Part shown: positions 39,650 to 48,878 of the stretch, in pieces
Layout of the letters: each line of letters begins with the position of its first letter
Numbering within the stretch: position 1 is the first letter of the stretch
Source: Arthrobacter sp.
GTDB lineage: Bacteria; Actinomycetota; Actinomycetes; Actinomycetales; Micrococcaceae
Reading direction: 5' to 3'
DNA length: 64,000 bases
Assembly: GCF_031179985.1 (NCBI RefSeq)
Contig: NZ_JAPSHJ010000001.1
Location: forward strand, 166,002-230,001
Notes under the pieces: model-generated
Seen by the model: only the letters and a program-made list of their open reading frames with translations
Databases searched by the model: none
Told to the model about the DNA's origin: nothing
Program-made: the position numbers and the translations under genes

Positions 39650-40975
39650 CTACTTAACTGCAGTGATGTCGAAATCGGCGCCCAGGCCCGCGAGCTTTTC
39701 GGTGAACCGTTCATAGCCCCGGTTGATGATGTCGATGCCGGTGACACGCGACGTTCCGGTCGCGGCCAGGGCTGCGATGAGGTGGCTGAAGCCGCCGCGA
39801 AGATCGGGAACATCGATGTCGGTTCCCTTGAGTTGGGTGGAACCGGAGATAACGGCCGAGTGCAGGAAGTTGCGTTGCCCGAAGCGGCAGGGGACGCTGC
39901 CCAGGCACTCCCGGTGCACCTGGATGTTGGCGCCCATGCGGAGGAGTGCATCAGTGAAGCCGAAGCGGTTTTCGTACACGGTCTCGTGGACGATGGACAC
40001 GCCCTCGGCCTGGGTGAGTGCTACGACCAGCGGCTGCTGCCAGTCGGTCATGAAGCCGGGGTGCACGTCGGTCTCCAGCACCAGGGGACTCAGCTTGCCG
40101 CCGTGGTGATAGAAGCGGATGCCGTCCTCGCCGATGTCCATGCCTCCTCCAACCTTGCGGTAGGTGTTGAGGAACGTCATCATGTCGCGCTGTGTTGCAC
40201 CTTCGACGAAGATATCGCCTCGTGTCACCAGTGCCGCCGAGGCCCACGACGCCGACTCGTTGCGGTCCGAGAGAGCGCGGTGGTTGTAACCGCCCAGGTC
40301 ACGGACGCCCTCGATACGGATGGTCCGGTCCGTCTGAACGCTGATGATGGCGCCCATTTTTTGGAGCACGGCGATGAGGTCCACAATTTCAGGTTCGGTG
40401 GCCGCCCCCGAGAGCTCGGTGATGCCTTCAGCTCGCGTTGCGCTGAGCAGAACCTGCTCTGTGGCGCCTACCGAGGGATAAGGCAGGGAAATCTTTGCTC
40501 CCTGCAGGCCCCGGGGGGCAGAGATGTGGATGCCGCCGGGCCGCTTCTCCACCACAGCGCCGAACTGCCGGAGCACGTCGAGGTGGTAGTCAATGGGCCG
40601 GTCGCCGATCTTGCAGCCGCCGAGGTCGGGGATGAAGGCCTCGCCAATCGCGTGGATCAGCGGTCCGCAGAGCAGGATGGGGATGCGCGAGTCCCCCGCG
40701 TGGGCATCGATAGCGGTGCTGGAGGCCGTCTTGGCATCCTTGGGGTCCAAGGTGAGATCGCCGGTGACGGGATCCTTGTCCACGGTGACGCCATGCAGCT
40801 GCAGGAGGCTGGTAACAACCTCGACGTCCTTGATTTCAGGAACGTTCCGCAGCAGGGACGGCTCGTTGCCCAGCAAGGCCGCAACCATCGCCTTGGGGAC
40901 GAGGTTCTTGGCCCCGCGGACGGTGACGCGGCCTGTAAGCGGGACGCCTCCGCGGATTGTCAGAACACTACTCAT
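39650..40975 (-). CDS. murA: UDP-N-acetylglucosamine 1-carboxyvinyltransferase
   Basis: MurA transfers enolpyruvate from PEP to UDP-GlcNAc, the first committed step of peptidoglycan synthesis. The 441-residue protein has RGAKNLVPKAMVAALL and the active-site loop DLGGCKIGDRPIDYHLDVL. This loop retains the Cys that makes most MurA enzymes sensitive to fosfomycin; mycobacterial enzymes carry Asp there. SDRNESASWASAALVT and HPGFMTDWQQPLVVALTQAEG are further family blocks. It starts the murA-plsC-gpsA-ddl run and is preceded by a 152-bp gap after leuD that may carry a promoter. Confidence 0.95.
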   Translation of the reverse strand: MSSVLTIRGGVPLTGRVTVRGAKNLVPKAMVAALLGNEPSLLRNVPEIKDVEVVTSLLQLHGVTVDKDPVTGDLTLDPKDAKTASSTAIDAHAGDSRIPILLCGPLIHAIGEAFIPDLGGCKIGDRPIDYHLDVLRQFGAVVEKRPGGIHISAPRGLQGAKISLPYPSVGATEQVLLSATRAEGITELSGAATEPEIVDLIAVLQKMGAIISVQTDRTIRIEGVRDLGGYNHRALSDRNESASWASAALVTRGDIFVEGATQRDMMTFLNTYRKVGGGMDIGEDGIRFYHHGGKLSPLVLETDVHPGFMTDWQQPLVVALTQAEGVSIVHETVYENRFGFTDALLRMGANIQVHRECLGSVPCRFGQRNFLHSAVISGSTQLKGTDIDVPDLRGGFSHLIAALAATGTSRVTGIDIINRGYERFTEKLAGLGADFDITAVK

Positions 40976-41127
40976 TTACCGGTTTCCTCACGATTACTCG
41001 CCCCCCAATACTTCCAAAGGCTCCCGCTAAGCATATGAGTTCGCTGTTCCGAACCGAAATACAGGCGCTGTGCAGCGTCCCGCGGAGGCAGTATCGCGAC
41101 CTCCCGAGACCGCTCTTGAGAGTACGC

Positions 41128-41730
41128 TCAGGACAGCCGTGCAGGCAGGGTCTTGGGTTTGAACGAGGGCCGGGTGGCTTCGTAGGCGGTGATGTGTTCC
41201 TCGTATTTAAGGGTCAGCCCGATGTCATCCAGGCCTTCCAGGAGCCGCCAGCGCGTGTAGTCATCAATGTCGAAGGGTGCAACGACGTTACCGCAGGTGA
41301 CGGTCTTGGAAACGAGGTCGACAGTCACCTCGGTGCCCGGGGCGTTCTCGAGGACCTTCCAGATGAGTTCGATGTCATCCTGGGCGAGTTCGGCCGCGAG
41401 CAGACCCTGTTTGCCGGAGTTGCCTCGGAAGATGTCAGCGAAGCGTGAAGAGAGAACTGTCTTAAAGCCGTAATCCTTCAGCGCCCAGACAGCATGCTCT
41501 CGGGAGGAACCGGTACCGAAGTCGGGGCCGGCAACAAGTACGGAGCCGGCGTTGAACGGAGCCTGATTCAGGATGAAGGAGGGGTCCTTGCGCCAGGCTG
41601 AGAACAAGGCGTCCTCGAAACCGGTCCTGGTGATGCGCTTGAGGTAAACCGCGGGGATGATCTGGTCGGTATCCACATTGCTCTGTCGCAGCGGGACGCC
41701 AATTCCGGTGTGGGTGGTGAACTTTTCCAT
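41128..41730 (-). CDS. leuD: 3-isopropylmalate dehydratase small subunit
   Basis: LeuD is the swivelling small subunit of isopropylmalate isomerase in leucine synthesis. The 200-residue product starts [26 protein letters not shown] and contains the [17 protein letters not shown] motif and the substrate loop [17 protein letters not shown]. The ATG at 41728-41730 has an AGGAG box six bases ahead; the longer open frame overlaps leuC and is rejected. The leuC stop lies eight bases upstream, so the subunits are co-translated. Confidence 0.96.
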   Translation of the reverse strand: MEKFTTHTGIGVPLRQSNVDTDQIIPAVYLKRITRTGFEDALFSAWRKDPSFILNQAPFNAGSVLVAGPDFGTGSSREHAVWALKDYGFKTVLSSRFADIFRGNSGKQGLLAAELAQDDIELIWKVLENAPGTEVTVDLVSKTVTCGNVVAPFDIDDYTRWRLLEGLDDIGLTLKYEEHITAYEATRPSFKPKTLPARLS

Positions 41731-41738
41731 GGATACTC

Positions 41739-43193
41739 CTAGGCGGCGTCGGTGCGGATGGCTGCGGTATCCGGAGCGGGGTCCAGATCCGACGGGGAAC
41801 TGAGGGTTCCGCGGACAGCGGTAGCGGCGGCCACTACGGGCGAAACGAGGTGCGTCCTGCCGCCCTTGCCCTGCCGGCCCTCGAAGTTCCGGTTGGAGGT
41901 CGAAGCGCAGCGCTCCCCCACCTCCAGCTGGTCGGGGTTCATGCCCAGGCACATGGAGCAGCCGGCGAAGCGCCACTCTGCACCGAAGTCCTTGAAGACC
42001 TTGTCCAGACCCTCAGCCTCGGCTTCAAGCCGCACCCGGGCGGATCCCGGCACCACGAGCATGCGGATGTTGGGGTCCTTCTGGCGCCCGCGGACGATGT
42101 CCGCAGCGGCACGGAGATCCTCCATGCGTGAATTGGTGCAGGAACCCAGGAACACGGTGTCCACCCGGATTTCCTTCATTGGCGTTCCGGCTGTCAGTCC
42201 CATGTACTGCAGGGCACGTTCGGCCGCCGCTTTGGCGTTTTCGTCGCCGAAATCCTCGGGAGACGGGACCTTGGACGACAGGGATACACCCTGGCCCGGG
42301 TTGGTGCCCCAGGTAACAAACGGCTCCAGTGTGTCTGCGTCGAGATCCACCTCGGCGTCGAACGTCGCGTCTTCCTCCGTCAGCAGGGTGTTCCAGTACT
42401 CGACGGCGGCGTCCCACTCGGCATCCTGAGGAGCGTGCGGGCGGCCCTTCATGTAGGCGTACGTGGTTTCGTCCGGAGCCACCAGGCCCGCGCGCGCGCC
42501 GGCTTCGATGGACATGTTGCAGATGGTCATCCGGGCTTCCATCGAAAGCGCCCGGATGGCTGAGCCGCGGTACTCCAGGACGTAGCCCTGCCCGCCGCCC
42601 GTACCGATTTTCGCGATGACCGCCAGGATAATGTCCTTGGCGGAAACGCCCGGCTTCAGGGTGCCTTCGACGTTGATGGCCATGGTCTTGAACGGCTTCA
42701 GCGACAGGGTCTGGGTGGCCATGACGTGTTCCACCTCAGACGTGCCGATACCCATTGCAAGTGCGCCGAAAGCCCCGTGGGTGGAGGTGTGGGAGTCACC
42801 GCAGACAACCGTCATGCCGGGTTGGGTCAGGCCCAACTGCGGGCCAACGACGTGCACGATTCCCTGCTCGGCATCACCGAGGGAATGCAGCCTGACGCCG
42901 AATTCCTGGCAGTTGTTCCGCAGGGTCTGGATCTGGGTCCGGCTGGTGAGGTCGGCAATGGGCTTGTCGATGTCCAGTGTCGGCGTGTTGTGGTCTTCGG
43001 TGGCAATAGTGAGGTCGGGGCGACGCAGCTTGCGGCCGGCCAGCCGGAGGCCTTCGAAGGCCTGCGGTGACGTCACTTCGTGGACGAGGTGAAGGTCGAT
43101 GTAAAGAAGGTCCGGCTGAGCGTTGGCGCCATCGCCGTCGCCTTTGCGCACCACGTGCGCGTCCCAGACTTTCTCGGCCAATGTCTTTGCCAT
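41739..43193 (-). CDS. leuC: 3-isopropylmalate dehydratase large subunit
   Basis: LeuC carries the [4Fe-4S] cluster of isopropylmalate isomerase. The 484-residue protein has [18 protein letters not shown], the first cluster Cys in [13 protein letters not shown], and the other two in [13 protein letters not shown]. The start at the second of two close ATGs (43191-43193, MAKTLAEKV) is chosen because GGGAG lies six bases before it; the first ATG touches that box. It is divergent from ndgR, the likely regulator, across about 110 bp. Confidence 0.96.
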   Translation of the reverse strand: MAKTLAEKVWDAHVVRKGDGDGANAQPDLLYIDLHLVHEVTSPQAFEGLRLAGRKLRRPDLTIATEDHNTPTLDIDKPIADLTSRTQIQTLRNNCQEFGVRLHSLGDAEQGIVHVVGPQLGLTQPGMTVVCGDSHTSTHGAFGALAMGIGTSEVEHVMATQTLSLKPFKTMAINVEGTLKPGVSAKDIILAVIAKIGTGGGQGYVLEYRGSAIRALSMEARMTICNMSIEAGARAGLVAPDETTYAYMKGRPHAPQDAEWDAAVEYWNTLLTEEDATFDAEVDLDADTLEPFVTWGTNPGQGVSLSSKVPSPEDFGDENAKAAAERALQYMGLTAGTPMKEIRVDTVFLGSCTNSRMEDLRAAADIVRGRQKDPNIRMLVVPGSARVRLEAEAEGLDKVFKDFGAEWRFAGCSMCLGMNPDQLEVGERCASTSNRNFEGRQGKGGRTHLVSPVVAAATAVRGTLSSPSDLDPAPDTAAIRTDAA

Positions 43194-43275
43194 GGCCATC
43201 TCCCTTCAGTGCTGTTGGCTGTTAATATCCACTGAATCAGCAGACCTCTGTAATAAGCCAGTCCAAAGATTTGCA

Positions 43276-43290
43276 TCTCAGATAATGAGA
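43276..43290. promoter_or_regulatory. Inverted repeat in the leuC/ndgR spacer, candidate NdgR/LtbR operator
   Basis: The 15-bp sequence has arms TCTCA and TGAGA around a five-base centre. Near-symmetric TTGC and GCAA flanks give a longer palindrome from about 43271 to 43296. It lies about 15 bp before the ndgR start and about 85 bp before leuC. IclR-type regulators of this group bind in the leuC-ndgR spacer in Streptomyces and Corynebacterium. Binding here is inferred. Confidence 0.55.
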
Positions 43291-43305
43291 CGGCAATATC
43301 AGTAC

Positions 43306-44025
43306 ATGGACAATTCTAGCGGAGTCGGTGTCATCGATAAAGCGGCCCATGTGCTTGACGCACTGGAGGCCGGACCCACCACCCTGGCGCAGCTTGTGGC
43401 GGCTACGGGACTGGCGCGGCCAACGGTGCACCGGCTCGCTCTTGCCCTTGTCCATCACAGGCTGGTGAGCCGGGATATCCAGGGAAGGTTTGTCCTGGGC
43501 AGCCGGCTGGTTGAGCTCGCATCCGCTGCTGGCGAGGACCGCCTGATAGCTTCCGCCGGCCCCGTACTCATGCAACTGCGCGATGCCACCGGCGAAAGTG
43601 CCCAGATCTTCCGCCGCCAGGGCGACTGGCGCGTCTGCGTCGCCTCCGCCGAACGCCCCATCGGGCTCCGCGACACCATCCCCGTTGGCACGCAGCTGTC
43701 CATGAAAGCCGGATCTGCTGCCCAGGTCCTGTTGGCGTGGGAGGACCATGACCGCCTTCTTGAAGGTCTCCAGTCAGCCCGCTTCACGCCCACAGTCCTC
43801 GCAGGAGTACGACGGCGGGGCTGGGGTCAGAGCCTGGGTGAACGCGAGCCTGGTGTCGCCTCAGTTTCGGCTCCCGTCCGCGGACCGTCAGGACGGGTGA
43901 TTGCCGCGGTTTCCATCTCCGGCCCGATTGAGCGCTTAACGCGCCAGCCCGGGAGGCTCCACGCCGAAGTGGTGTGCAACGCTGCCCGCCTCCTGACTGA
44001 TGCCCTCCGCAAGACCAACGACTGA
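43306..44025 (+). CDS. ndgR: IclR-family transcriptional regulator NdgR/LtbR
   Basis: A 239-residue IclR-type regulator. The N-terminal winged helix (DKAAHVLDALEAGPTTLAQLVAATGLARPTVHRLAL) precedes the ligand-binding domain, with GVRRRGWGQSLGEREPGVASVSAPVRGPSGRV and ISGPIERLTRQPGRLH. This closely follows Streptomyces NdgR and Corynebacterium LtbR, which control leucine and tryptophan genes and sit divergent to leuCD. The ATG at 43306 (MDNSSGVGV) matches the family start; the longer open frame runs back through leuC. It probably controls leuCD and itself from the shared spacer. Confidence 0.93.
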   Translation: MDNSSGVGVIDKAAHVLDALEAGPTTLAQLVAATGLARPTVHRLALALVHHRLVSRDIQGRFVLGSRLVELASAAGEDRLIASAGPVLMQLRDATGESAQIFRRQGDWRVCVASAERPIGLRDTIPVGTQLSMKAGSAAQVLLAWEDHDRLLEGLQSARFTPTVLAGVRRRGWGQSLGEREPGVASVSAPVRGPSGRVIAAVSISGPIERLTRQPGRLHAEVVCNAARLLTDALRKTND

Positions 44026-44084
44026 CAGCAAACCGGCTGCCCGATGTGCTCAGGTACAGTTTGCGCCGGCAGTACGCTGGCAAG

Positions 44085-44645
44085 ATGACCAGCTACGCAG
44101 TCTTCCTCCGCGGCGTCAATGTGGGCGGCATCAATATCAAGATGGCTGATCTCCAAAAGGCCCTTAAGCAGTGTTCGTTCAAAAACGTGAAGACGCTCCT
44201 GGCCAGCGGAAACGTTGTGCTGACCAGCGATCTGGACCCGGCATCCCTAAAGAAGCAATTTGAGGCCTGCCTGCGGGAGGCCTTCGGCTATGACGCCTGG
44301 GTGGTGGTTTTGACTTGCCAACGGGTGGCGGATCTTGTGCAGGCCTGCCCTTATCCAGCAGACGATAAAAGCACCCACAGCTACGTCACGCTGTCATCGG
44401 ATCCGGCAATGCTCGACGACATGGTCACAGCCGCCGTAACTCTTGAAGGCGGGGAGACCGACGGAAACGGCGTCCAGCGGCTGGGCCCGGAGGCCCTGGC
44501 CTGGCTGGCTCCCGCAGGGGGTACCCTCGAAAGCCCGGTCAGCAAAGTATCCGCTAAAGCCCGCTACAAATCGACCACCACCACACGTAACCTTCGCACG
44601 CTGATCAAGGTGCGGGATGCTGCAAAGGCTCTCTCAGAGGTGTGA
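44085..44645 (+). CDS. DUF1697 domain protein
   Basis: A 186-residue DUF1697 protein. Family blocks are YAVFLRGVNVGGINIKMADL, TLLASGNVVLTS and the C-terminal YKSTTTTRNLRTLIKV. Function is unknown; it is cytoplasmic and without membrane segments. The ATG at 44085 (MTSYAVFLRG) is preferred over one 13 codons upstream on family similarity. It follows ndgR by 59 bp on the same strand and converges with the GTPase pair. Confidence 0.9.
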   Translation: MTSYAVFLRGVNVGGINIKMADLQKALKQCSFKNVKTLLASGNVVLTSDLDPASLKKQFEACLREAFGYDAWVVVLTCQRVADLVQACPYPADDKSTHSYVTLSSDPAMLDDMVTAAVTLEGGETDGNGVQRLGPEALAWLAPAGGTLESPVSKVSAKARYKSTTTTRNLRTLIKVRDAAKALSEV

Positions 44646-44677
44646 TGTTAGCCGACGCAATTTAGCGCGGGCCGGCG

Positions 44678-46294
44678 TCACTTGGCGCGGGCGGCCTTGA
44701 GCGCGGCACTGAAGGATCGCAATCGGCTGATCTGCTCCTCCAAGGGCTCCACCACTCTCCGCTCAGCTACTGCGGTTACGGCAGTTTTCAGCCTCCTCCT
44801 TGCCGCAGCAGCGCGGACCCTGGCCGCAACAGCCCCTATGACCCTCCCGGTGATCGCAAGGAATATCCCCAGCACCACTCCACAAAGGATCATCAGCGTG
44901 GGCAACGGCCACCCTTCGACCCTGGGGGCCTGCGGAACCGGCAACTGCAAGTAGCCGAGGACCCCGAGGACACCCAGCCAGCCGAGTCCGCCAAGGACCG
45001 TCAGCAGCGCCAGCCACTGGACAAAGTTGAAGAGAGGCCACCACCAGGACTTTTTTCCGGCCGATAACTCCGTCCCGGCAACTGCCTGGTCGAGGGCATC
45101 TGGCAATTGGTCCCGGGCATCCCGGGCAGCACTGCGGATTGCCGCACGCCAAGGTCCCGGAGCGCCTTCGCTTGCGGCGTCGGCAAATTCGCGGACGGCA
45201 GCGTCCGTCCTTGCACGTTCGGGAGCTCCAGCCGGCGGCAGCGACGTCCTGTTAACGGCCGACGGTTCATCCCTGCGCAGATTGAGCCTGCGCAATGGAT
45301 CCGGACGGAGACGCACCAGCCAGCGCGTGACCGGCCAGCCCGTCCGTCGCGTGGATTCAATGGTGTACGACTTCGCGACGGCTTCCACCACGAGCGGAAC
45401 ATTTGCGGCGGACGCCAGCTCGTCAGCGAGGCGTGCCCGTGCCCCTGAAGACACTCCGGCGGCTTCCCCATCACCGGATTCCGCGGCCAGCCGGGAAGAC
45501 TCACGCGTGACATCGGCAGCCAGTCGCTTGGACGATGCCTCGCGCTGCAACACCACGCGTCGGATCGCAGCCCTGACCTCATCAATGCCTTCCCCTGTAA
45601 CCGCCGACGTGCCGAGTACCTGTACCCGTCCCAGTCCTTCACGGGCGAGGATTCCCTGCAGGGACTCCAGCACCGGATTAACCTCCGATTTTGGCAGCCT
45701 GTCAATCTGGTTCAGGACAACCAGGGTCACGGCTGCATGCGAGGCCAGAGGGGTCAGGAAATCGTTGTGGACGGCCGCGTCGGCGTATTTTTGCGGATCA
45801 AGTACCCAGACAAGGACATCCACCAGACCAACCATCCGCTGCACGATTTCACGGTTCGCAGCCCGGGTGGAGTCGAAGTCCGGAAGGTCAAGCAGGATCA
45901 ACCCGGTTGTTTCATCGGCAAACCCCGGCAGAGCCGACGCATGGTGACGTTGGCTGACCTCGAGCCAGTCAAGGAGGGGTTCACTTCCCGGTACGCCCCA
46001 AACGCTCGCCAGGGGTTCTGACGTCGTTGGCCTCCGGGCAGCCGCCGTCGCAATTTCCGCTCCCCCGACAGCGTTGAAGAGCGAAGACTTTCCGCTGCCG
46101 GTTGCTCCGAAAAATCCCACCACCGTGTGCTCGGCCGAGAGCGAGCGACGCGAACTTGCCCGTTCCAGCACTTCGAAGACGGCATTCAGCGATTCGTCGG
46201 ATAAGACGCCCTCCGCCAGTTCGCGGGCGTCATTCAGGGCCTCCAGCCTGCGGTAAAGTTCTGAAGCTTCCCGGGCTGCACCGTGACGGCTCAT
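44678..46294 (-). CDS. Dynamin-like/YfjP-family GTPase with C-terminal membrane segments
   Basis: A 538-residue GTPase. The P-loop is GFFGATGSGKSSLFNAV, G3 reads LLDLPDFDST, and G4 reads LNQIDRLPK. A variable middle region follows, then two membrane segments (WLALLTVLGGLGWLGVLGVLGYL and MILCGVVLGIFLAITGRVIG regions) and a basic helical tail. It is the downstream member of a GTPase pair, its start overlapping the partner's stop by four bases (ATGA). The layout resembles Streptomyces DynB/DynA, dynamin-like proteins that stabilise division septa. This organism probably does not sporulate, so a more general division or membrane role is likely, as inference. Confidence 0.8.
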   Translation of the reverse strand: MSRHGAAREASELYRRLEALNDARELAEGVLSDESLNAVFEVLERASSRRSLSAEHTVVGFFGATGSGKSSLFNAVGGAEIATAAARRPTTSEPLASVWGVPGSEPLLDWLEVSQRHHASALPGFADETTGLILLDLPDFDSTRAANREIVQRMVGLVDVLVWVLDPQKYADAAVHNDFLTPLASHAAVTLVVLNQIDRLPKSEVNPVLESLQGILAREGLGRVQVLGTSAVTGEGIDEVRAAIRRVVLQREASSKRLAADVTRESSRLAAESGDGEAAGVSSGARARLADELASAANVPLVVEAVAKSYTIESTRRTGWPVTRWLVRLRPDPLRRLNLRRDEPSAVNRTSLPPAGAPERARTDAAVREFADAASEGAPGPWRAAIRSAARDARDQLPDALDQAVAGTELSAGKKSWWWPLFNFVQWLALLTVLGGLGWLGVLGVLGYLQLPVPQAPRVEGWPLPTLMILCGVVLGIFLAITGRVIGAVAARVRAAAARRRLKTAVTAVAERRVVEPLEEQISRLRSFSAALKAARAK

Positions 46295-48081
46295 GCGGCG
46301 GCCGCAAGCGTCTCAAGTGCTTTCGCACGGGCCTGCAATGTCTGGGGGGACACGCCGCTGTCGCTCTCGAGCCGTACCAGGAACCTCTGCTGCTCGGCCC
46401 GAAGCAGCTTTTCGCAGCGCACGTGCAGGTCCTCCCGGGCCGTCCGTGCAAGGCGCCTCACGGCGTCCTCACCGAAAACAGCTTCCAGCAGTTTTTGCCC
46501 GACGACGGCGGTACCGCCGGCAACTCCGATCTCCAGGCCCGTCAGGCCGGCAGTCATGGAAAACACAACAATCATCAGAGCCGCCCCGAGCCCATTCACG
46601 CCAATGGAAAGCCACCGGGCCTGGGTGCGCCTTCCCTGGCCCTCGGTCCTGATCAGTTCCATCAGCCCGCCCTGCCAGTCCCGGATCTCAGCGGCCACCT
46701 TGTTTCCGAAACCCGGACTCGTGCCGCTCAGGTCATCGGTTCCCAGCAATTGTCGGCCAGCCGGGTCAGAGCGCCAGCGCCGGTCTGAATCTTCGGCAGC
46801 ATTGGCCGCTTCGTCCAAGATCACGGCTTGAAGACCAGTTTCGATTGCGGTCTCCACCTTGACTGCCGGGGGCGGCTCACCGCGAAAGTAGGCACCGATC
46901 CTGTCGCGGGCGCGGCCAATGTTCTGTTCAAGTGTCCGGAAGAACTCCCCCGTGCCAACAAAGTCCTGCCAGCGCGCAAGCACCTCGCCCCTGAGCAAGG
47001 CTCCGTCCCGGGTGGATTCAAGAATCCTGGCAACGGCGTCGGTGTAGGCGTCCCGTACGTCGTCCGCCAGAACCTCCGCCGCCCGCTGTTGATCATCCAC
47101 GGCCTTGCCTGCGCCGGCAACGCGCACCGCCAGTCCTTTGACAGTTCCGTTGAGAGTCCTACGTGCAATATCTGCCCTCCCTACAGCATCTGCTGCCAGG
47201 TCGCGCAGCCAATTCCTGATGGGCTCTACGGTCGCTCGCGGCAGCATCCCGAGACTTTCCAATTCCACTTCCGGAACAATGAAGAGCCTGGCTTCGCCCA
47301 ATCCTTCGCGCTGGAGCATGGCCCGGAGGTCGGTGCTGACCTCCGTCTCGGCTGAAGGCGGGACCCTGTCCAGGACCACAGCCACCAGAATGTCCCGTGA
47401 GGCGGCATCAAGGAGGAGTTTCCACGGCACCGCGTCTGCGTAGCGGTTGGCCGTGGTAACAAAGATCCAGAGATCCGCTGCGGCGAGCAGTTGACCTGCC
47501 AGGTGGCGGTTCGCGTCTGAGATGGAGTCGACGTCGGGAGCGTCAAGTACCGCTATACCCTCCGGCACCGAGGGATCACCCACCAGAACGAGGGACGAAA
47601 CCGGCCCCGCCTCCGGAATCTGGTCTGCGTGGCCCACCTCACTTGTCTGGAGGGGTGCGGGGAGGACTGTGCCTCGGAGCCTGCTCAGGTTCGGCAGGAC
47701 GCGTTGGCCTTCAAACCACTCGGCGTCAGCGGGATGGTGCAGCAGAATGGGCTGGCGCGTCGTGGGACGAATGGCGCCCGCGCGGGTAACGGGGTGACCC
47801 ACCAGCGCGTTGACCAGGGTTGATTTCCCGGCACCTGTGGAGCCGCCCACTACGGCAAGCAGCGGCGCGTCCAGGCTGCGATACCGCGGCAGAATGTAAT
47901 CCTCAAGCTGGGCAAGAGAATACCGGATATCCATTCGCGCCTCGTCCGCGCCGGCGAGGGCGAGGGGCAGCGTCACGGCTGACAGGTCCTCGTGAACGAC
48001 TTCAAGGAGTTCAATCGCCGCGGCCGTCCGTTGGGCCGGTGTCGGGCTCCCGGCAGGACCGGTCATTTCATTGGAGGTCAC
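46291..48081 (-). CDS. Dynamin-like GTPase, partner of the downstream GTPase
   Basis: A protein of about 596 residues with P-loop VVGGSTGAGKSTLVNALVG, a switch-I threonine in IRPTTRQP, and G3 VLDAPDVDSI. The G4 motif is weak (VVLDRVPP replaces NKxD). A long helical part follows, then a hydrophobic segment (GLGAALMIVVFSMTAGLTGLEIG region) and a helical C-terminus. I place the start at the GTG in 48079-48081 (MTSNEMTG). The frame stays open upstream, but only by running through the tRNA-Glu gene, so the longer ORF is rejected. Overlapping translation with the smaller GTPase suggests a fixed-ratio pair acting together at the membrane. Confidence 0.8.
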   Translation of the reverse strand: MTSNEMTGPAGSPTPAQRTAAAIELLEVVHEDLSAVTLPLALAGADEARMDIRYSLAQLEDYILPRYRSLDAPLLAVVGGSTGAGKSTLVNALVGHPVTRAGAIRPTTRQPILLHHPADAEWFEGQRVLPNLSRLRGTVLPAPLQTSEVGHADQIPEAGPVSSLVLVGDPSVPEGIAVLDAPDVDSISDANRHLAGQLLAAADLWIFVTTANRYADAVPWKLLLDAASRDILVAVVLDRVPPSAETEVSTDLRAMLQREGLGEARLFIVPEVELESLGMLPRATVEPIRNWLRDLAADAVGRADIARRTLNGTVKGLAVRVAGAGKAVDDQQRAAEVLADDVRDAYTDAVARILESTRDGALLRGEVLARWQDFVGTGEFFRTLEQNIGRARDRIGAYFRGEPPPAVKVETAIETGLQAVILDEAANAAEDSDRRWRSDPAGRQLLGTDDLSGTSPGFGNKVAAEIRDWQGGLMELIRTEGQGRRTQARWLSIGVNGLGAALMIVVFSMTAGLTGLEIGVAGGTAVVGQKLLEAVFGEDAVRRLARTAREDLHVRCEKLLRAEQQRFLVRLESDSGVSPQTLQARAKALETLAAAA

Positions 48082-48207
48082 ATCAACATCATGCCAGCCT
48101 TGGAAACGATTTCCGATGAGCCTGATGCAAGTGAAATACGCGTTTTCGCGCGTGATGCAGGGCACCATGCCGTAGCCGGTGACTTCGGGACCTGGATACA
48201 AAGACCA

Positions 48208-48237
48208 GGGGCCGGAAACCCGTAAGTTTCCGGCCCC
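48208..48237 (-). terminator. Hairpin downstream of tRNA-Glu
   Basis: A 12-bp perfect stem (GGGGCCGGAAAC with GTTTCCGGCCCC) around a six-base loop lies just after the tRNA-Glu 3' end on the minus strand. It is followed there by TGGTCTTT, a weak T-run. It probably ends the tRNA transcript before the GTPase genes. Confidence 0.7.
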
Positions 48238-48240
48238 TTG

Positions 48241-48316
48241 TGGTGACCCCAGCGGGATTCGAACCCGCGTTACCGCCGTGAGAGGGCAGCGTACTAGGCC
48301 GCTATACGATGGGGCC
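48241..48316 (-). tRNA. tRNA-Glu (anticodon CUC)
   Basis: The minus-strand sequence folds into a cloverleaf: acceptor GGCCCCA with TGGGGTC, T-arm with GGTTCGAATCC, and anticodon loop CTCTCAC giving CUC, which reads GAG. Discriminator A is followed by an encoded CCA (48241-48243). The mature body without CCA covers 48244-48316 (73 nt). It neighbours tRNA-Gln on the same strand and gltX nearby. Confidence 0.96.
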
Positions 48317-48440
48317 TTGTACTTCCTTGGCATTTCTGCCTCGCGCACCGAAAGATTGTTTCATACTTTCCGTGAGCGTTTCAAATCGGTAAAACCGGTT
48401 TGAAGTTCTGAAATTCCGCTTTTCCAGTGATATTTCAGAG

Positions 48441-48512
48441 CTGGGATACCAGGACTCGAACCTAGAATGACGGTACCAGAAACCGTAGTGTTGCCAATTA
48501 CACCATATCCCA
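48441..48512 (-). tRNA. tRNA-Gln (anticodon CUG)
   Basis: The minus strand gives acceptor TGGGATA with TATCCCA, T-arm GGTTCGAGTCC, and anticodon loop TTCTGGT, i.e. CUG reading CAG. The body is 72 nt with discriminator G. The 3' CCA is not encoded, unlike the neighbouring tRNA-Glu. The acceptor begins with a T-A pair, typical for tRNA-Gln. Confidence 0.95.
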
Positions 48513-48704
48513 ATGGAACTTTCGGGCTGGATCTGCGGGTCAAAACCCGCGCTCCCAGCGCCTCAGCACGAGTAATTACTTTACCCGAGAGTTTTGGCTC
48601 GCACAAATCGGCTCCAGCGACGCAACCGGCCCGGGCCATGGAAAGCGGGATCGTTGTTGGCTCCGCACTTCGCTGAGCCTCTCGGCCCCGACTCTGTGGC
48701 ACGG

Positions 48705-48878
48705 ATGAGTCCTCTCGATGGATTCACCGGGAAGCGGCTGTGCGCCCTCTCGCCGTCGAGCGCCTTAGACTCTTCCGGAACCGCCGCGGCACTCGCCCTG
48801 GTCGCCATTCTCTGTGTCGGCTCGCTCGCTGCCTTTCTGATTCTGAGGAAACAGAAAAAGGCCGAAGGAGCGGACTAG
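48705..48878 (+). CDS. Possible small single-pass membrane protein
   Basis: A plus-strand frame starting at the ATG of 48705 encodes 57 residues: a short N-terminal part, a hydrophobic helix (AAALALVAILCVGSLAAFLIL) and a basic/acidic tail RKQKKAEGAD. The helix-plus-charged-tail layout looks like a genuine small membrane protein rather than a shadow frame. It ends with a 4-bp overlap with the end of the convergent HAD gene and lies downstream of the tRNA pair. I do not recognise a family. The frame stays open upstream to 48594, so the start is uncertain. Confidence 0.4.
   Translation: MSPLDGFTGKRLCALSPSSALDSSGTAAALALVAILCVGSLAAFLILRKQKKAEGAD

Noticed and set aside
39434..41038. 534-codon plus-strand frame opposite murA and plsC
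   Set aside because: MurA motifs are clear on the minus strand and the frame spans two real genes.
48082..48348. N-terminal extension of the larger GTPase by about 89 codons
   Set aside because: The extension runs through the tRNA-Glu gene and its terminator hairpin and has no similarity to the family.
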